A stretch of 64,000 nucleotides of DNA from Dipteris shenzhenensis (GCA_047967505.1 CM106539.1); one strand, 5' to 3'. Shown: positions 22,833-33,310, counted from the first letter of the stretch. Notes: a model not told the origin generated them from the letters alone. Program-made: numbers and translations.

Positions 22833-24503
22833 TTAGGTTGTCAGTCTATTAGTTCCCCAGTCATGGAGGACTGATGCTTCCCGTAACCAAGGATGTCCTA
22901 GTAAGATTTGATAAGATTTTTTGGGGAGATCCAAGATTGTGAATTGAAGGGAAAAGCAGACTCTTACGATCTTTGTGGACACGCCATTCACTATTCCCAA
23001 GGGTTTAGCCCGGGAATCATTGGCAAGGCATATGTTGAAATTAGGCTTTTGCATTGGTGGGAGACCCCATTCTTTGTAGAGCTCCTTTGATAGGACATTT
23101 ACACCTACTCCACCATCCACTATGGCTTGGACTTCATTATATGCCTTGTGGATCAAAGGCAGAGTAATGTTGTGTATGTCATCTCTCTCACCCATCCGCA
23201 CAAGGATATCTTTGATGTCGTTCATAGGTGGAGGGGGATTTGCGAGTTTGATCCATCCTATGAAACTCTCCTAGAGATTGGGACAATTCTGTAGGAGGAT
23301 TCTGATGGGAATTGATAGAGGGCAACTCAGGATGCTAGAGAGTGCGGCTCCTTCAAGTTGACGTGGCGAGACATTATGTGGTGGAGTCTATTGTTGGAAC
23401 AAAGGCTTGAGTACAGTATCAATACTTTGTGGAGCCAAGTCATGGATTGGGTCTTGAGCTTGTTTAGCCTCAAAGCTAGGAGTGCATGTGCAAGTGCTGG
23501 TCGCCTATACACTGGCATGGGTGCCGCTTGTATTGTTGAGGTCGACGTGGGTTGTTGCGCATGTTGAAGATGCAACTGTTTTCATCATGGCCACTGACGA
23601 CGTAGATATGGCACCACAACCTTGGTGATGGATTTGCTTGTGCAGTGATCCTGGCTCTTAGGACCGGGGACTCATTTGCTATATGATTGGCCATTCAGTG
23701 TGGACATTAGACAATTTCTTGCCGTGGATATGTCTACATTGGCGACCGAGACAAGTGAAGCTTTTGTTCCATGGCTTGCATTATGTCTTCTTTCAGCTTC
23801 ATGGTGGTCATGGCCTCTAGGTGATCTTCATTTGATGTTTCTGTAGTGGACTTGGATTTGCCCTTTTTAGAACACTTATCTCATGCATTAGATCTGCAAT
23901 CATCACTGCAAGTGTCAAAGTCATTCATGCCATCCTCGATGTCAATGGTTGCTGCATGAGCAGCACTAAACATTTCATAGCTACTAATCGTTTTCATATC
24001 CTTTCAGATTTTCTTTCTTAGTCTTGCAATGAACCAGGCCATGAGGTACTTTGCATTGTGGCATGGGTCACATTTGGCGATTAATCTTTTCATCTTGCCT
24101 AGAGAGGTGCGTACATCTTCTCAACGGCCTTGTTCGATCTTGCTTGGTTGGAGAGCAGGATCATATTGTAGATTCTCCATTTGAAAGCGCCTTTTGAATT
24201 CTATTTAAAGTAGGTTCCATGTGGCTCGCTCTTGCACTAAAAGTTCTAGGTACCATTCAGATGCTTCATCAGTTAAGGCCATGGGAAACCAAGTCACTTA
24301 GTTTCATGGGATTGCTGCTCAGCATGCAGCATCAAAATGTTGGAGGAAAGGGCTGGATCTCCCCTACCATTATATTTGGGAAGTTTCAATTTTCCCAAGG
24401 GGTGCTTGCCTTGATTGTTATTATTTTTGACATTAAAGAAATTGTCAACCTCTGCATCGAGGTCAATATCCCCATCATCGTCATCACAACAACGTCCAAC
24501 CAT
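22833..24503 (-). pseudogene. Gypsy gag and aspartic protease of D2
   Basis: Gag starts at 24503 (MVGRCCDDDDGDIDLDAE) and is broken by frameshifts; its knuckle region is at 23476-23694 (CHIYVVSGHDENSC, one Cys changed). The protease at 22833-23225 is open for 130 codons with AIVDGGVGVNVLSKELYKEW (active-site Asp) and QILLGHPWLREA, the Leu-Gly motif of retropepsins. It would cut Gag-Pol during maturation. Confidence 0.83.
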
Positions 24504-24934
24504 GTTGTGGCGTGGAGGAGTTAAAGGGATTTCTTGAATTTCAGGGAGGGATTCGAGGTAGAGGATTTTCAGAGGCAGTGGTTGTAGCAGAGTTGTATGC
24601 AAATTAGGTAAGCATTGGAGTCAAAGGCATTGGCCGAAGCGTAGCTGCATGCAAATTGGGCGAGAGTTGCAAAGGGTGCCTTTGTTGCAAGTACGGGTGT
24701 TGATGTTGTTTTGTTTGGAGGGTTAGAGTGGTGTTAGTTTTGTAGGGACCGTTGTGTTAATAATGTGCTTAAGATTGTCCCATGTGTGTGGGGAAATGTG
24801 TCACTGCAAACGGATCATCAATTGGAGGTCATGGCATAAAGATATGAGCAAATTAGTGCAAAATGAGGCCCACACGGGGGCACGAATGAGTGAGTGCTAG
24901 GGATGCCAAAATGGAGTGCAATGGGCTGGAAAAA

Positions 24935-25262
24935 TTAAGAGTGGCTATTCGGCATGACCCTTGGGGACTGATCTCAACCACATGGTAGGGACCCATACCT
25001 TGGTACTTTAGCTTGTGTTTAGTATTATGGATGCTGCATAAGAGTTCCAAATCTCCTTCTTCCAAGTTCTTGTTCTTGAGGTTGCAGTCAAACCACTTTT
25101 TATGTCGGGCATTTTCTACCCAAATAGAGTAGGCTGCATGCAACCTTGTCTCTTCTAACCTTTTGAGGTCAACTAGCCATTCTGCTAGCACATTCTCTGT
25201 GAGTGTCTCCTTAATGGTAAGATGAAGGCTAGGCACTAGATACTCCATTGGCATCACTTTCT
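24935..25262 (-). pseudogene. Gypsy integrase C-terminal fragment E
   Basis: Translation gives ARHKKWFDCNLKNKNLEEGD, LELLCSIHNTKHKLKYQGMGPY and VVEISPQGSCRIATL. D3 has the equivalent RRDAWFDINIKAKDIKEGD and GKLKYLGQGPY at about 48120-48238. This is the post-core tail of gypsy integrase, from a family related to but distinct from D3. It abuts the D2 leader. Confidence 0.75.
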
Positions 25263-25390
25263 CCACTTCAGGATTATATTGCTAGAATCAAACACTTGAC
25301 CTCTGACTACGAGCCTCATGAGAGGATGAGCGATGCACATTTACTATCACACTTTCTCATTGGACTATGGGATTCAAGGCTTCATGACCA
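25263..25390 (+). pseudogene. Short gypsy gag-like fragment
   Basis: About 45 codons (LQDYIARIKHLTSDYE, MSDAHLLSHFLIGLWD) look like the middle of a retrotransposon gag core. It is too short for a firm family call. Confidence 0.5.
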
Positions 25391-25497
25391 TTGTCATTTA
25401 AGTTGTGCAGCAAGACTACTATGCACTTAGATGATGCACTTAGATGACAACATGAAAGGTTCTAACGTGTAGTCAGTGGCCTATTTTGGGACCGTTG
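25391..25497 (+). repeat. Left part of an LTR-like sequence split by element F
   Basis: The sequence up to GGGACCGTTG continues at 28117 after removal of F and one TSD copy. I see no coding content. Confidence 0.45.
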
Positions 25498-25774
25498 TGT
25501 TGGGATATCTCAAGGTGTATGCCTCAAGCACACCTTATGTTTCTATGTGTGAGTGCTAGAGGCACAGTTAGGTGCCCACAAGCACAGTTAGGTGGTGGAA
25601 AAGCCACATAGGATGATTGAGTGAATCTAGGAGCAGATTGAGGAGCTTTGAGGTCATCAGTGATGTCAGTGACCTTGTATGAGGTGCCTACTTAAGGACC
25701 TCTTTCTTCTTCATTCTATAAGCAAGTATTCTGATTTTGTGTCAACTCTACTCTTTCCTTTCAGTGTTCCAACA
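25498..25774 (+). repeat. 5' LTR of element F (277 bp)
   Basis: It starts TGTTGGGATATCTC and ends GTTCCAACA. The motif GCACAGTTAGGTG occurs twice within it. It differs from the 3' LTR mainly by lacking a 12-bp duplication (GATTGAGGAGAT) present there. Confidence 0.93.
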
Positions 25775-25787
25775 TGGTATCAGAGCC
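25775..25787 (+). promoter_or_regulatory. Primer-binding site of element F
   Basis: TGGTATCAGAGCC directly follows the LTR and is complementary to the 3' end of initiator tRNA-Met. Confidence 0.92.
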
Positions 25788-26629
25788 ATTTGATCCCCCT
25801 TGAGCCCATTTCTGCCACATCATCATCATCATCTTCTTCTTCTTCTTCACCATCTCTCCCTCTTCTCCCAAAAATTTGCTTGAGCTTGTTCTCCTTCAAT
25901 CCTCAACCATTTCCCATGCCCTTTCTACTGGAGATCCCTCCTGTTGGGGCAAACTTCGGGTTGGAAGGAATTAACGAAATACGTGCGCTGCTCGTCGCCA
26001 TTGCAGAAAAATCGTCGAAGTTCTCTACTGCAAGTTCTCTGCGCCTGCTCTGTCTTTTCCTAATTCCTACCAGGGCAAGCTTCTCCATACCTAGAGATAC
26101 CTTGTGCTGAAATCTGAGCAGCAATGGCTGCATATTGAAGGAGAAAACAGAGAAAAACCAGTCGACTTTGTTCAAGAAGGTGAAGGCGACCTAACGCATA
26201 TTTTCGCCTCTTCTTCCCAGAGGATCTACTGTGGTATACCAGCTTTCTTTTGCCTCAAAAAGCCCCCTTTCTTTTGCTTTGAAGAGTGTGATATGAGCCC
26301 TCCAAGTTTAGCTCTCTAGTTTTGACAGTTTTGACATACTTTTGAAAATGATGCTACATAAAATGCTACTCTAGCATTTCTGGTCTTTTGAAGTTTTTAA
26401 TAACTTCACTACAAGTGTTGCTTCAGTTTTGTTTTGACTTGCTAGACCTGGTTGTGATTGGAAAGTGTTTATTTCATTCACTCCTATGAAGCATGCAAAA
26501 GTAGCATCATTGTTTGAAAACTAGTCACTACTATTTGCTACATCAAGTGGCTATACTTTGGAAGTATTTCAGTTCTTTTTGCCTTGTAAGAGAGATAGAC
26601 ACTGCCCAATATCTGGGTTAGACCCTCTC

Positions 26630-27421
26630 ATGGCTACTTTATATAATCTTGAGAAGTTCAATGGAAAAGGCTTCCATACATGGCAAATGAAGGTAAAATC
26701 TGCATTGATGCGGGAGAACTTATGGGGACTTGTCAAACCTACTCCTACCGCTTCTTCTACGGCCTCAAATGCTGGAGAATCTTCTGCTCCGACACGACCG
26801 GAAAGGGATCCAGCAAGAGAAGAAAAAGCATATGGTATAATTGCTTTAGCTTTGGGTATTGATTACATACATCATATATCTGACTTGGAGTCTCCATCGG
26901 AAGCATGGCAGAAGCTAGATTTGATTTTTGGTGCAAGCTCTCATATTTCTAAACTATCACTTAAAATCTCTTTCTTTGAATTAAAGATGGCAAGTGATAC
27001 TACTTTAGCTGCTCATGTCAACTATATGCGGAGTCTTATGACTCAGTTAGCTTCTATCAACTCTCCTATCACCCCTGATGATGCTATGGCAGTACTACTT
27101 AAGAGTATGCCTGAAAGTTTTGATCACATTGTAAGCACTTTGAAGAATCTTCCCAATCCAAACCTTGAAAGCATTATCTCAGCTCTCCAAGAAGAAGAAA
27201 GACATATGGAGTTAAGGAAAGGCAATGACACTGCTTATGTTATGAAATTCCAGAAGGGCAAGTATTCTCCTTGCAATCACTGTGGAAAGACAAATCACCT
27301 TTCAAAGGACTGCTTCAAAGTTAATCCATGCAAGCACTGTGGCAAAAACAACCATAGTGAGAAGTTTTGCAAAGACAGAAAATGCAAATCTACTTACAGT
27401 GAATTTGCCTCCACAAGATGA
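26630..27421 (+). CDS. Gag protein of element F
   Basis: The start chosen is the ATG at 26630 (MATLYNLEKFNGKGFHTWQ), which fits the DUF4219/UBN2 copia gag N-terminus; an in-frame ATG at 26558 is less likely. The frame is intact for 263 codons. Residues about 1-25 are the N-terminal motif, about 70-215 the UBN2 core (SEAWQKLDLIFGASS, LQEEERHMEL). Two zinc knuckles follow, CNHCGKTNHLSKDC and CKHCGKNNHSEKFC, both with complete CX2CX4HX4C. It would form particles and bind RNA. The frame ends soon after the second knuckle, with no protease motif. The leader of about 850 bp may hold an intron, which I cannot show. Confidence 0.85.
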   Translation: MATLYNLEKFNGKGFHTWQMKVKSALMRENLWGLVKPTPTASSTASNAGESSAPTRPERDPAREEKAYGIIALALGIDYIHHISDLESPSEAWQKLDLIFGASSHISKLSLKISFFELKMASDTTLAAHVNYMRSLMTQLASINSPITPDDAMAVLLKSMPESFDHIVSTLKNLPNPNLESIISALQEEERHMELRKGNDTAYVMKFQKGKYSPCNHCGKTNHLSKDCFKVNPCKHCGKNNHSEKFCKDRKCKSTYSEFASTR

Positions 27422-27808
27422 GGCATCCCATGAAGATTATGCATTTTAAATCATCTCTATGTATGCTCCAGATCTCTCTTTTTATGTCAAGGTACTCAGC
27501 CTGGATAGTCCTCCAAAATGAATGAAAATAAACTATTGTGTGTTGTGTGTTTTGTAAACACCTCTGGTCACCTTATGATGTAGGCCATGTGTATGTTTGT
27601 TCTATGGTACTTCCTATAGACATTGTGTGCATGTACATGTAGGGGAGATAACCATTGGAAGGTCTGTTTGATCCCTTTCTGTTTACCTTACACCCATGGA
27701 AACCCTTGCTAGCATGAGATCCTAGCCATAGATTTATCCTTGACCACCATGAGATGGCATGAGAAACTATGAGACTAGATGTATCCTTGACATAGCCTGA
27801 GGCATTTC
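27422..27808 (+). other. Non-coding 3' part of element F
   Basis: No pol-like sequence is found in any frame between the gag stop and the purine tract. Confidence 0.6.
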
Positions 27809-27822
27809 CTTGAGGGGGGGTT
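27809..27822 (+). promoter_or_regulatory. Polypurine tract of element F
   Basis: A TTGAGGGGGGG run just before the 3' LTR is the expected primer for plus-strand DNA. Confidence 0.85.
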
Positions 27823-28111
27823 TGTTGGGATATCTCAAGGTGTATGCCTCAGGCACACCTTATGTTTCTATGTGTGAGTGCTAGAGGCACAGTTAGGTGC
27901 CCACAAGCACAGTTAGGTGGTGAAAAAGCCACATAGGATGATTGAGTGAATCTAGGAGCAGATTGAGGAGATGATTGAGGAGCTTTGAGGTCATCAGTGA
28001 TGTCAGTGACCTTGTATGAGGTGCCTACTTAAGGACCTCTTTCTTCTTCATTCTATAAGCAAGTATTCTGATTTTGTGTCAACTCTACTCTTTCCTTTCA
28101 GTGTTCCAACA
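27823..28111 (+). repeat. 3' LTR of element F (289 bp)
   Basis: This is the partner of 25498-25774, followed by TSD CGTTG. Confidence 0.93.
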
Positions 28112-28116
28112 CGTTG

Positions 28117-28325
28117 TTTGGACCGATTGGGTTGGTCTCCCAACTAGGTCTAACCGACTATGACTGGTGGCTATATAAGAGCAAGCCCATGAAGCCCATC
28201 ATCATCACTAGCTATAGCAACCCTAATTCCTTAGCATCCAGCCTCCGTCCTCTACTATTTTTAGCATGCCATCGAAGCTTCTCACATAGGAGCGCATGGC
28301 TCGGAGGCAGTGCCATCTATTGTAT
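28117..28325 (+). repeat. LTR-like fragment with TATA box (host of F)
   Basis: GGCTATATAAGAGCAAGCCC at about 28168-28187 looks like a plant core promoter, and the rest reads like a transcribed LTR. It joins 25391-25497 when F is removed. The right end abuts family-1 RNase H. It is an unassigned LTR relic by inference. Confidence 0.5.
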
Positions 28326-28509
28326 TAGAGCAGCAAGAAACAACCTACAGTTGCCTTGTCGAGCACAAAGGCTGAGTATAGGGGTGCAGCAATGGCTGCA
28401 TCTGAGATAGCTTGGTTGCCTAGGCTACTTTATGATATGCATCAGTCTACAGATGGGCCAATTGTCATTTATTGTGACAACTTGAGTAGTATCCACTTGA
28501 CGAATAACC
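28326..28509 (+). pseudogene. RNase H fragment of H, left of G
   Basis: It matches family-1 RNase H from KKQPTVALSST to SSIHL at the nucleotide level with stops and substitutions. It ends at the TAACC target site of G (28505-28509). Confidence 0.85.
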
Positions 28510-29203
28510 TGTAAGAAAATAGTACGCAGCGGAAGATAACAACAAAACGCAAGTACACGATGGAAAGCTGGAGAGAATACAAAAATTCTAATATACCAAA
28601 CTGCTGATACAACTGATGGTTGGCTGTCCACCCGTGCACTCTACAGACAGAGCTTCGATGGTGATCTAGACAGATGCTGGACGGAGGACTATGAGCGTGA
28701 AGAACTGGTGATATGATGATAGGGGGTGGCCACTTATATAGTGTAAGTGGTTGACGGTCGGGCCTGTAATAGGCAGTCGGCCTAATAGACAGTCGGCCTG
28801 GAAGACCAACCGACCCTTCAGAAAACATGCCGTTGGGCAGATGAAGGATCGTGCATAGGTCATACCATCGGGCCTAGGGCTACCGGCAGCCCCCAGACCC
28901 TGCCGCTGGGGGCTTTGCCCCCAGACCCCCACCGGGGGCCTGCGCCCCCCGGACCCCCTGCTATCGGGGGGGCTATCGCCCCCCCGAACCCCCCCTTTGT
29001 GCAGACGGGTATCTACTCTTGGCTCCTAAGCCGTCTCATAACCATCTGGTCTACTCTAAGACCCCTTCCAGTGTCTAAACTGGGGATCCCTCCCAATATC
29101 CGATACCCATCATGGCTTCTCCTCATATGGGGGCCTTACAACATTGGGTACACAGAATATTGGTGGGTTACATGAGAGGTGGACATTTGAGCTAGCTCTA
29201 ACA
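28510..29203 (-). repeat. 3' LTR of element G (694 bp)
   Basis: It pairs with 33311-34004. It contains a TATA box (minus strand, 28733-28740) and a GC-rich hairpin cluster (28887-28995). Confidence 0.94.
28887..28995. repeat. GC-rich inverted-repeat cluster in the G LTR
   Basis: Successive short palindromic blocks occur: GCCCCCA...TGGGGGC, GGGGGCTTTGCCCCC, GGGGGCCTGCGCCCCCC and GGGGGGGCTATCGCCCCCCC. The copy in the other LTR is at 33688-33796. RNA from here could fold into several strong hairpins. Confidence 0.8.
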
Positions 29204-29212
29204 CCCCCCCTC
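29204..29212 (-). promoter_or_regulatory. Polypurine tract of element G
   Basis: On the minus strand GAGGGGGGG directly precedes the 3' LTR TGTTAGAG end. Confidence 0.85.
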
Positions 29213-29232
29213 AATGTTCACCCGAAGATGAA

Positions 29233-30333
29233 CTACGTGTTCGGACCAATGCCGAGTCGATGTAGATGCCGCAACAATAAATCACTCCCAAGAGCCTTCG
29301 TGAAGATGTCTGCGCAATTGTCCTCTGTGGGACAATACTCCAGCTCTATGACTCCATCCTCGATGAGCTCTCGTACGTAGTGATACTGGATCTCTATGTG
29401 CTTTGTACGAGCATGGAACACAGGATTCTTTGCGATGGCCATGCAACTCTGATTGTCGCATTTTAGAACCGTCGCATCTTCGATTGGAACTCCTATGTCT
29501 TGCAGGATCCTCCTTAGCCAAACTGCTTCACAAGCAGCAATGCATGCTACCTTGTACTTAGCTTCCGTCGAAGATAGTGCCACTGTTGGTTGCTTCTTGC
29601 TAATCCAAGAGAACACTCCTGAACCAAGTGAGAAACAATATCCAGAAACTGACTTTCTAGAATCACAATCTCCCGCCCAATCTGAGTCACAGTAACCCGC
29701 CAAGGTCTTCCCTGCTCTGTAGGTAATGCCATACTCCAGTGTACCTTTCACGTACTTTAGCACATGCATCCCTGCTTTCCAATGGTTCTCTCGAGGTTGA
29801 TTTGAGAACCTACTAAGTACACCAACTGCAAAGCTGATATCAGGTCTAGTGTTGCACAGAAAAATGAGACTCCCCACAAGTTTCCTATACTCCTTGATGT
29901 CGACAAGTGGTGATGCATCCTCCACTGAGAGCTTACCATTCACCTCCATGGGAGAGACCACATCCTTACACTCGGTCATATCGAATGCCTTCAAGATCTC
30001 GCGAGCATATCTCTGCTGAGAGATGAAAATCCTGCCAGGTTTTTGCCAAACCTCAATGCCAAGGCAAAAGTGCATGAGCCCCAAATCTGTCATCTCAAAC
30101 TCGGAACTCAACGACTCCCTCAACTGTTGCAGCATCTTCTCATGATCTCCTGTGATGATCAAGTCATCCACGTAAAGGACTATTACCACATACTTGCCAT
30201 CCTGCTTACAAACATACAGGTTAGCATCAGAAGCACTTTTTGAGAAACCAATAGATATGAGAAAGCTATCAATCCGTTGGTACCATGCCCTTGGGGCTGT
30301 TTCAGCCCGTACAATGCCTTCTTTAGTCTGCAA
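29233..30333 (-). pseudogene. RT C-terminal half and RNase H of element G
   Basis: The true frame enters from the upstream pol frame at about 30297. It has [12 protein letters not shown], then VLYVDDLIITGD with the catalytic YVDD at 30163-30174, HFCLGIEV and LVGSLIFLCNTRPDISFAVG. RNase H follows with YCDSDWAGDCDSRKS, ALSSTEAKYKV (catalytic Glu present) and LKCDNQSC, ending ADIFTKALGSDLLLRHL. Catalytic residues look complete, so only the frameshift separates it from a working pol. Confidence 0.9.
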
Positions 30334-32390
30334 ACCTTGTTCTCTGAATTGGGCACCTCAAATCCTGGTGGCTGGAACACATATACCTCCTCCTTGAGAT
30401 GTCCATTCAAGAACGCAGATTTCACGTCCATTTGAAACACCGGCCACTGCTTATGAGCAGCCAAGGCAAGTACCACCCGAATAGTTGTCATCCTTGCTGT
30501 AGGAGCAAAGGAATCCTCAAAATCAAAGCCTTCAACTTGAGAGTATCCTTGTGCAACAAGCCTAGCCTTGTACTTTTCCAAATATCCATCAGATTTGTAC
30601 TTGGCCTTCCATACCCATTTGGTACCAATGATCTTCCTTTTCACTGGACGATCAACCAAGTCCCAAGTCTGATTCTTCATGATGCTGTCATACTCCTCTT
30701 GCATGGCAGCTTTCCAATTTGGATCGTCCATTGCCTCATCCAAATTCGTAGGCTCTTGAACTTTCATAATCTCAGCCATCAAGGCCATATTGACTATGTG
30801 TTCAGAAGCCCTTTTCTGCTCCTCTATCCTCTTTGATCGTCGAAGTCCATCTGCAGATGACTCCGCCAAGTCTGGAACCGGATTCTTCTCATCAAAGAGC
30901 TGCCTTGCCCACTTTGGAAGTGGCTTACCTTGTGGAGCCAAGGCATGTTGTGGTGTTGGTGGAGTCTGTTCCTCGAAGTACTCCTCCTCATTCTGCAACT
31001 CTGCTTTAGATACGGGCACAAGGTGAGTTACTTTTACGGCTGATGATAAAGTGGAAGGGCATACCTCCTCCTCCACTGTATGTGGCTGTTCCCAAAACAC
31101 CACATCACGACTGACCACGATCTTCTTTGCCTCTGGATCATATAGCCGGTACGCCTTTGACTCCTGGCTATAGCCCATGAAGATACACTTTCTGCTCTTT
31201 GGATCTAATTTCTTTCTGGTGCTATCTGGAACATGAACAAAGCACTCACATCCAAATGTTCTGAAATGAGAAGCGGAAGGCTTTTTACCTGAGTAAGCCT
31301 CCAAAGGTGTTTTGCCCGTCAAGGCCTTTGTGAAGCTTCGATTGAGGATGTAGACTGCTGTACTGACTACCTCAGCCCAAAAAGACTTAGGCAATCCTTT
31401 ACCTAGTGCCATGCATCGTGCCATTTCCATGACAGAACGATTGCGATGCTCTACAACACCATTTTGTTGCGGAGTATGTGCAGTCGTGAGTTGGCGCTTA
31501 ATGCCATTCTCGTGCAAGTATGTGTCAAACTCTTTTGACAGGAACTCTCCTCCTCGATCCGTGCGAAGCTTCTTTACCTTCAGCCCGCTTTCGTTTTCCA
31601 CCATCTTTTGCCACTGTTTGAATTTTCCAAGAGCTTCAGCCTTATCTCGTAAAAAATACACCCACATGTATCTACTGTAGTCGTCGACGATAAGCATATA
31701 GTAGTTACATCCCTCCAAAGCTTGAGTCGGAGCTTTCCCACTGAGATCAGCATGAACCAATTGTAGAGGAGCCTTTGCCCGATAGCCGCTCTCATGTGGA
31801 AAAGCCTTCCTTTGTTGCTTGCCCATCATACAAGCTTCACAAGGTTCCTGCACCTTTGAGAGTGCAGGCAAGTGTGCAACCATCCCTGTTTTCTGCATTT
31901 CCAAAAGAATAGGATAACTAAGATGACCAAATCTTTCATGCCATACCTTACTGATGCCCACTCCTGAAGAGACTGTTAGTGCCGTCAGATCGTAGAGATT
32001 GTTCTTCCTTACTGCCTTGCCGACCACCTTGCCCGCTGCATTAAGGATTTCTGCTCCGGTCCTCTTGAAACGCACCTCCAAGTTGCGATCAGTTATCGCA
32101 GCAACCGAAAGCAAGTTCTTCTTTAGCTGAGGAACTAGTAATACATCAGAAAGCTCTTTAGTTTCACCCTCTTGAATGGAAAGAGAGATAGTACCTGTAC
32201 CTTCCACAGGGCATTTTGCATTATTACCGACCGTCACGTTCATGGGCTCTTGTAGAGGCTTGAAAGAGCTATACCAGTCCTTCTTTCTGGTCATGTGATG
32301 GGACGCTCCACTATCAAGGAGCCACGAATCATTCGTTTTTGAAACTTCTGTTGAGGAGCATAATTCTTCAATTGCAACCCATAGCTCCAA
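30183..32390 (-). pseudogene. Protease, integrase and RT N-terminal half of element G
   Basis: A 735-codon open frame (start shown is internal). Protease motif DSGASHHMT lies at 32301-32315 onward. Integrase: WHERFGHL and CEACMMGK zinc region, VHADLSG (Asp), LRTDRGGEF (Asp), NGVVEHRN (Glu), then [15 protein letters not shown] and [14 protein letters not shown] begins at [20 protein letters not shown] and runs to YGLKQ, where loss of one G puts translation out of frame. All D,D,E residues are present. Confidence 0.92.
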
Positions 32391-32462
32391 CTCAGTTTCA
32401 ACTGTGTTGGCAGATTCCTTGCCTTTCGAAGAAGACTGTGTAGTGCGATTCTTTTCGTCCTG

Positions 32463-33233
32463 CTACTTCTTTCTGCAATCCTTGATCATGTGACCGCTTT
32501 TGTTGCAGTAGTGGCACTTACCTGAAAACTTCTTCTTCTCTCCACCCTTCCCTTTGGATGTGGTTGAGAATGCTGCATCACTTCCGCCATCGCGGGTCTT
32601 CATTCGCATCTCCTCCTCTAGAAGCATCGCGCTGAACTCTTCAAAAGTGAGGGGTGGATTTCTTACCTGCATGTTGAGTGTCGTGACCAACGCATCGTAC
32701 TTTTGTGGAAGGATCCGAATGCACCTTCTGGCCAACTCTTCGCTGGTCTTTGTAATCCCAACCGCCGCCATCTGATCACGTAGATTCTTGATCCGTGTGA
32801 TGAATGTCTCAGCTGATTCTCCATCAGAGCACCTCTCTGCAGCAAGCATATTCTCCAGATTTTGAATTCTGGTCTGATTCCACGTTTCATACTGACCTTT
32901 CAGTATGTTCCAAGCCTCACTTGCCTTGTCTGTGTGCTGAATCAGAGTCAAAACAGAATCACTTGAACTGGTAACAAGAGCGCAGAGTGCATCTACGTTC
33001 CTTCGTTTCCATGCCCGAAGAAGATCTGCATTCGGTGGCGTTATGACGTTGGGGTTGTTTGGATTCGGTGATCCAACCGGTTCTGGATCCAATCCCAAAA
33101 CAGTATCCAGAAGCTCATATGAATCCAAGATCGCGCTGATCTTGAATTTCCACAAAGTATAATTCGTCCCATCGAGCTTGCCTTCATTGAAGGCAGGTGG
33201 ACGAATTCGCAACGGGGTTGGTGCAGCCATCAC
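32463..33233 (-). CDS. Gag of element G
   Basis: The 256-codon gag opens MMAAPTPLRIRPPAFNEGKL and LDGTNYTLWKFKI. The UBN2-type core follows, then a Lys/Gly-rich stretch and a complete zinc knuckle CHYCNKSGHMIKDC at the end. The frame stops at TAG (32463-32465) right after the knuckle, and the same frame continues ([15 protein letters not shown]) into protease. The stop could be a mutated CAG or a readthrough signal. Confidence 0.85.
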   Translation of the reverse strand: MMAAPTPLRIRPPAFNEGKLDGTNYTLWKFKISAILDSYELLDTVLGLDPEPVGSPNPNNPNVITPPNADLLRAWKRRNVDALCALVTSSSDSVLTLIQHTDKASEAWNILKGQYETWNQTRIQNLENMLAAERCSDGESAETFITRIKNLRDQMAAVGITKTSEELARRCIRILPQKYDALVTTLNMQVRNPPLTFEEFSAMLLEEEMRMKTRDGGSDAAFSTTSKGKGGEKKKFSGKCHYCNKSGHMIKDCRKK

Positions 33234-33297
33234 TCCTAGTAGCCTTTGCTAACAAAGCTCGTTGAACTTGCAATAAAGTCGTTACTCAGATAGCCTG

Positions 33298-33310
33298 AGC
33301 TCTGATACCA
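33298..33310 (-). promoter_or_regulatory. Primer-binding site of element G
   Basis: TGGTATCAGAGCT on the minus strand, adjacent to the 5' LTR, matches initiator tRNA-Met. Confidence 0.9.

Larger units (their letters stand above)
22074..24929 (-). mobile_element. Ty3/gypsy fragment D2 (leader, gag, protease, start of pol)
   Basis: This is the same family as D1 in opposite orientation, reaching further into pol. Its pol part (22074-22550) matches D3 at 45207-45670. D1 and D2 meet tail to tail at 22073/22074. The 5' end is at about 24929; beyond it other gypsy DNA begins. Confidence 0.83.
25498..28111 (+). mobile_element. Gag-only LTR retrotransposon F (TR-GAG-like), complete
   Basis: A compact 2614-bp element has LTRs 25498-25774 and 27823-28111, TG...CA ends, a primer-binding site, a purine tract and a perfect TSD CGTTG (25493-25497 and 28112-28116). 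The interior codes only for a copia-type Gag; no protease, integrase, RT or RNase H sequence is seen. This matches the non-autonomous class described as TR-GAG, which would need enzymes from a partner element. No autonomous partner with the same LTR is in the window. Confidence 0.93.

Noticed and set aside
24853-25266. Single 137-codon minus-strand gene
   Set aside because: It is a gypsy integrase tail whose frame runs by chance into the D2 leader; the true relic is about 24935-25262.
25679-26110. Separate protein in the 5' part of element F
   Set aside because: It begins inside the LTR and has Ser/Pro-rich low-complexity sequence from an ATC/TTC microsatellite; more likely leader.
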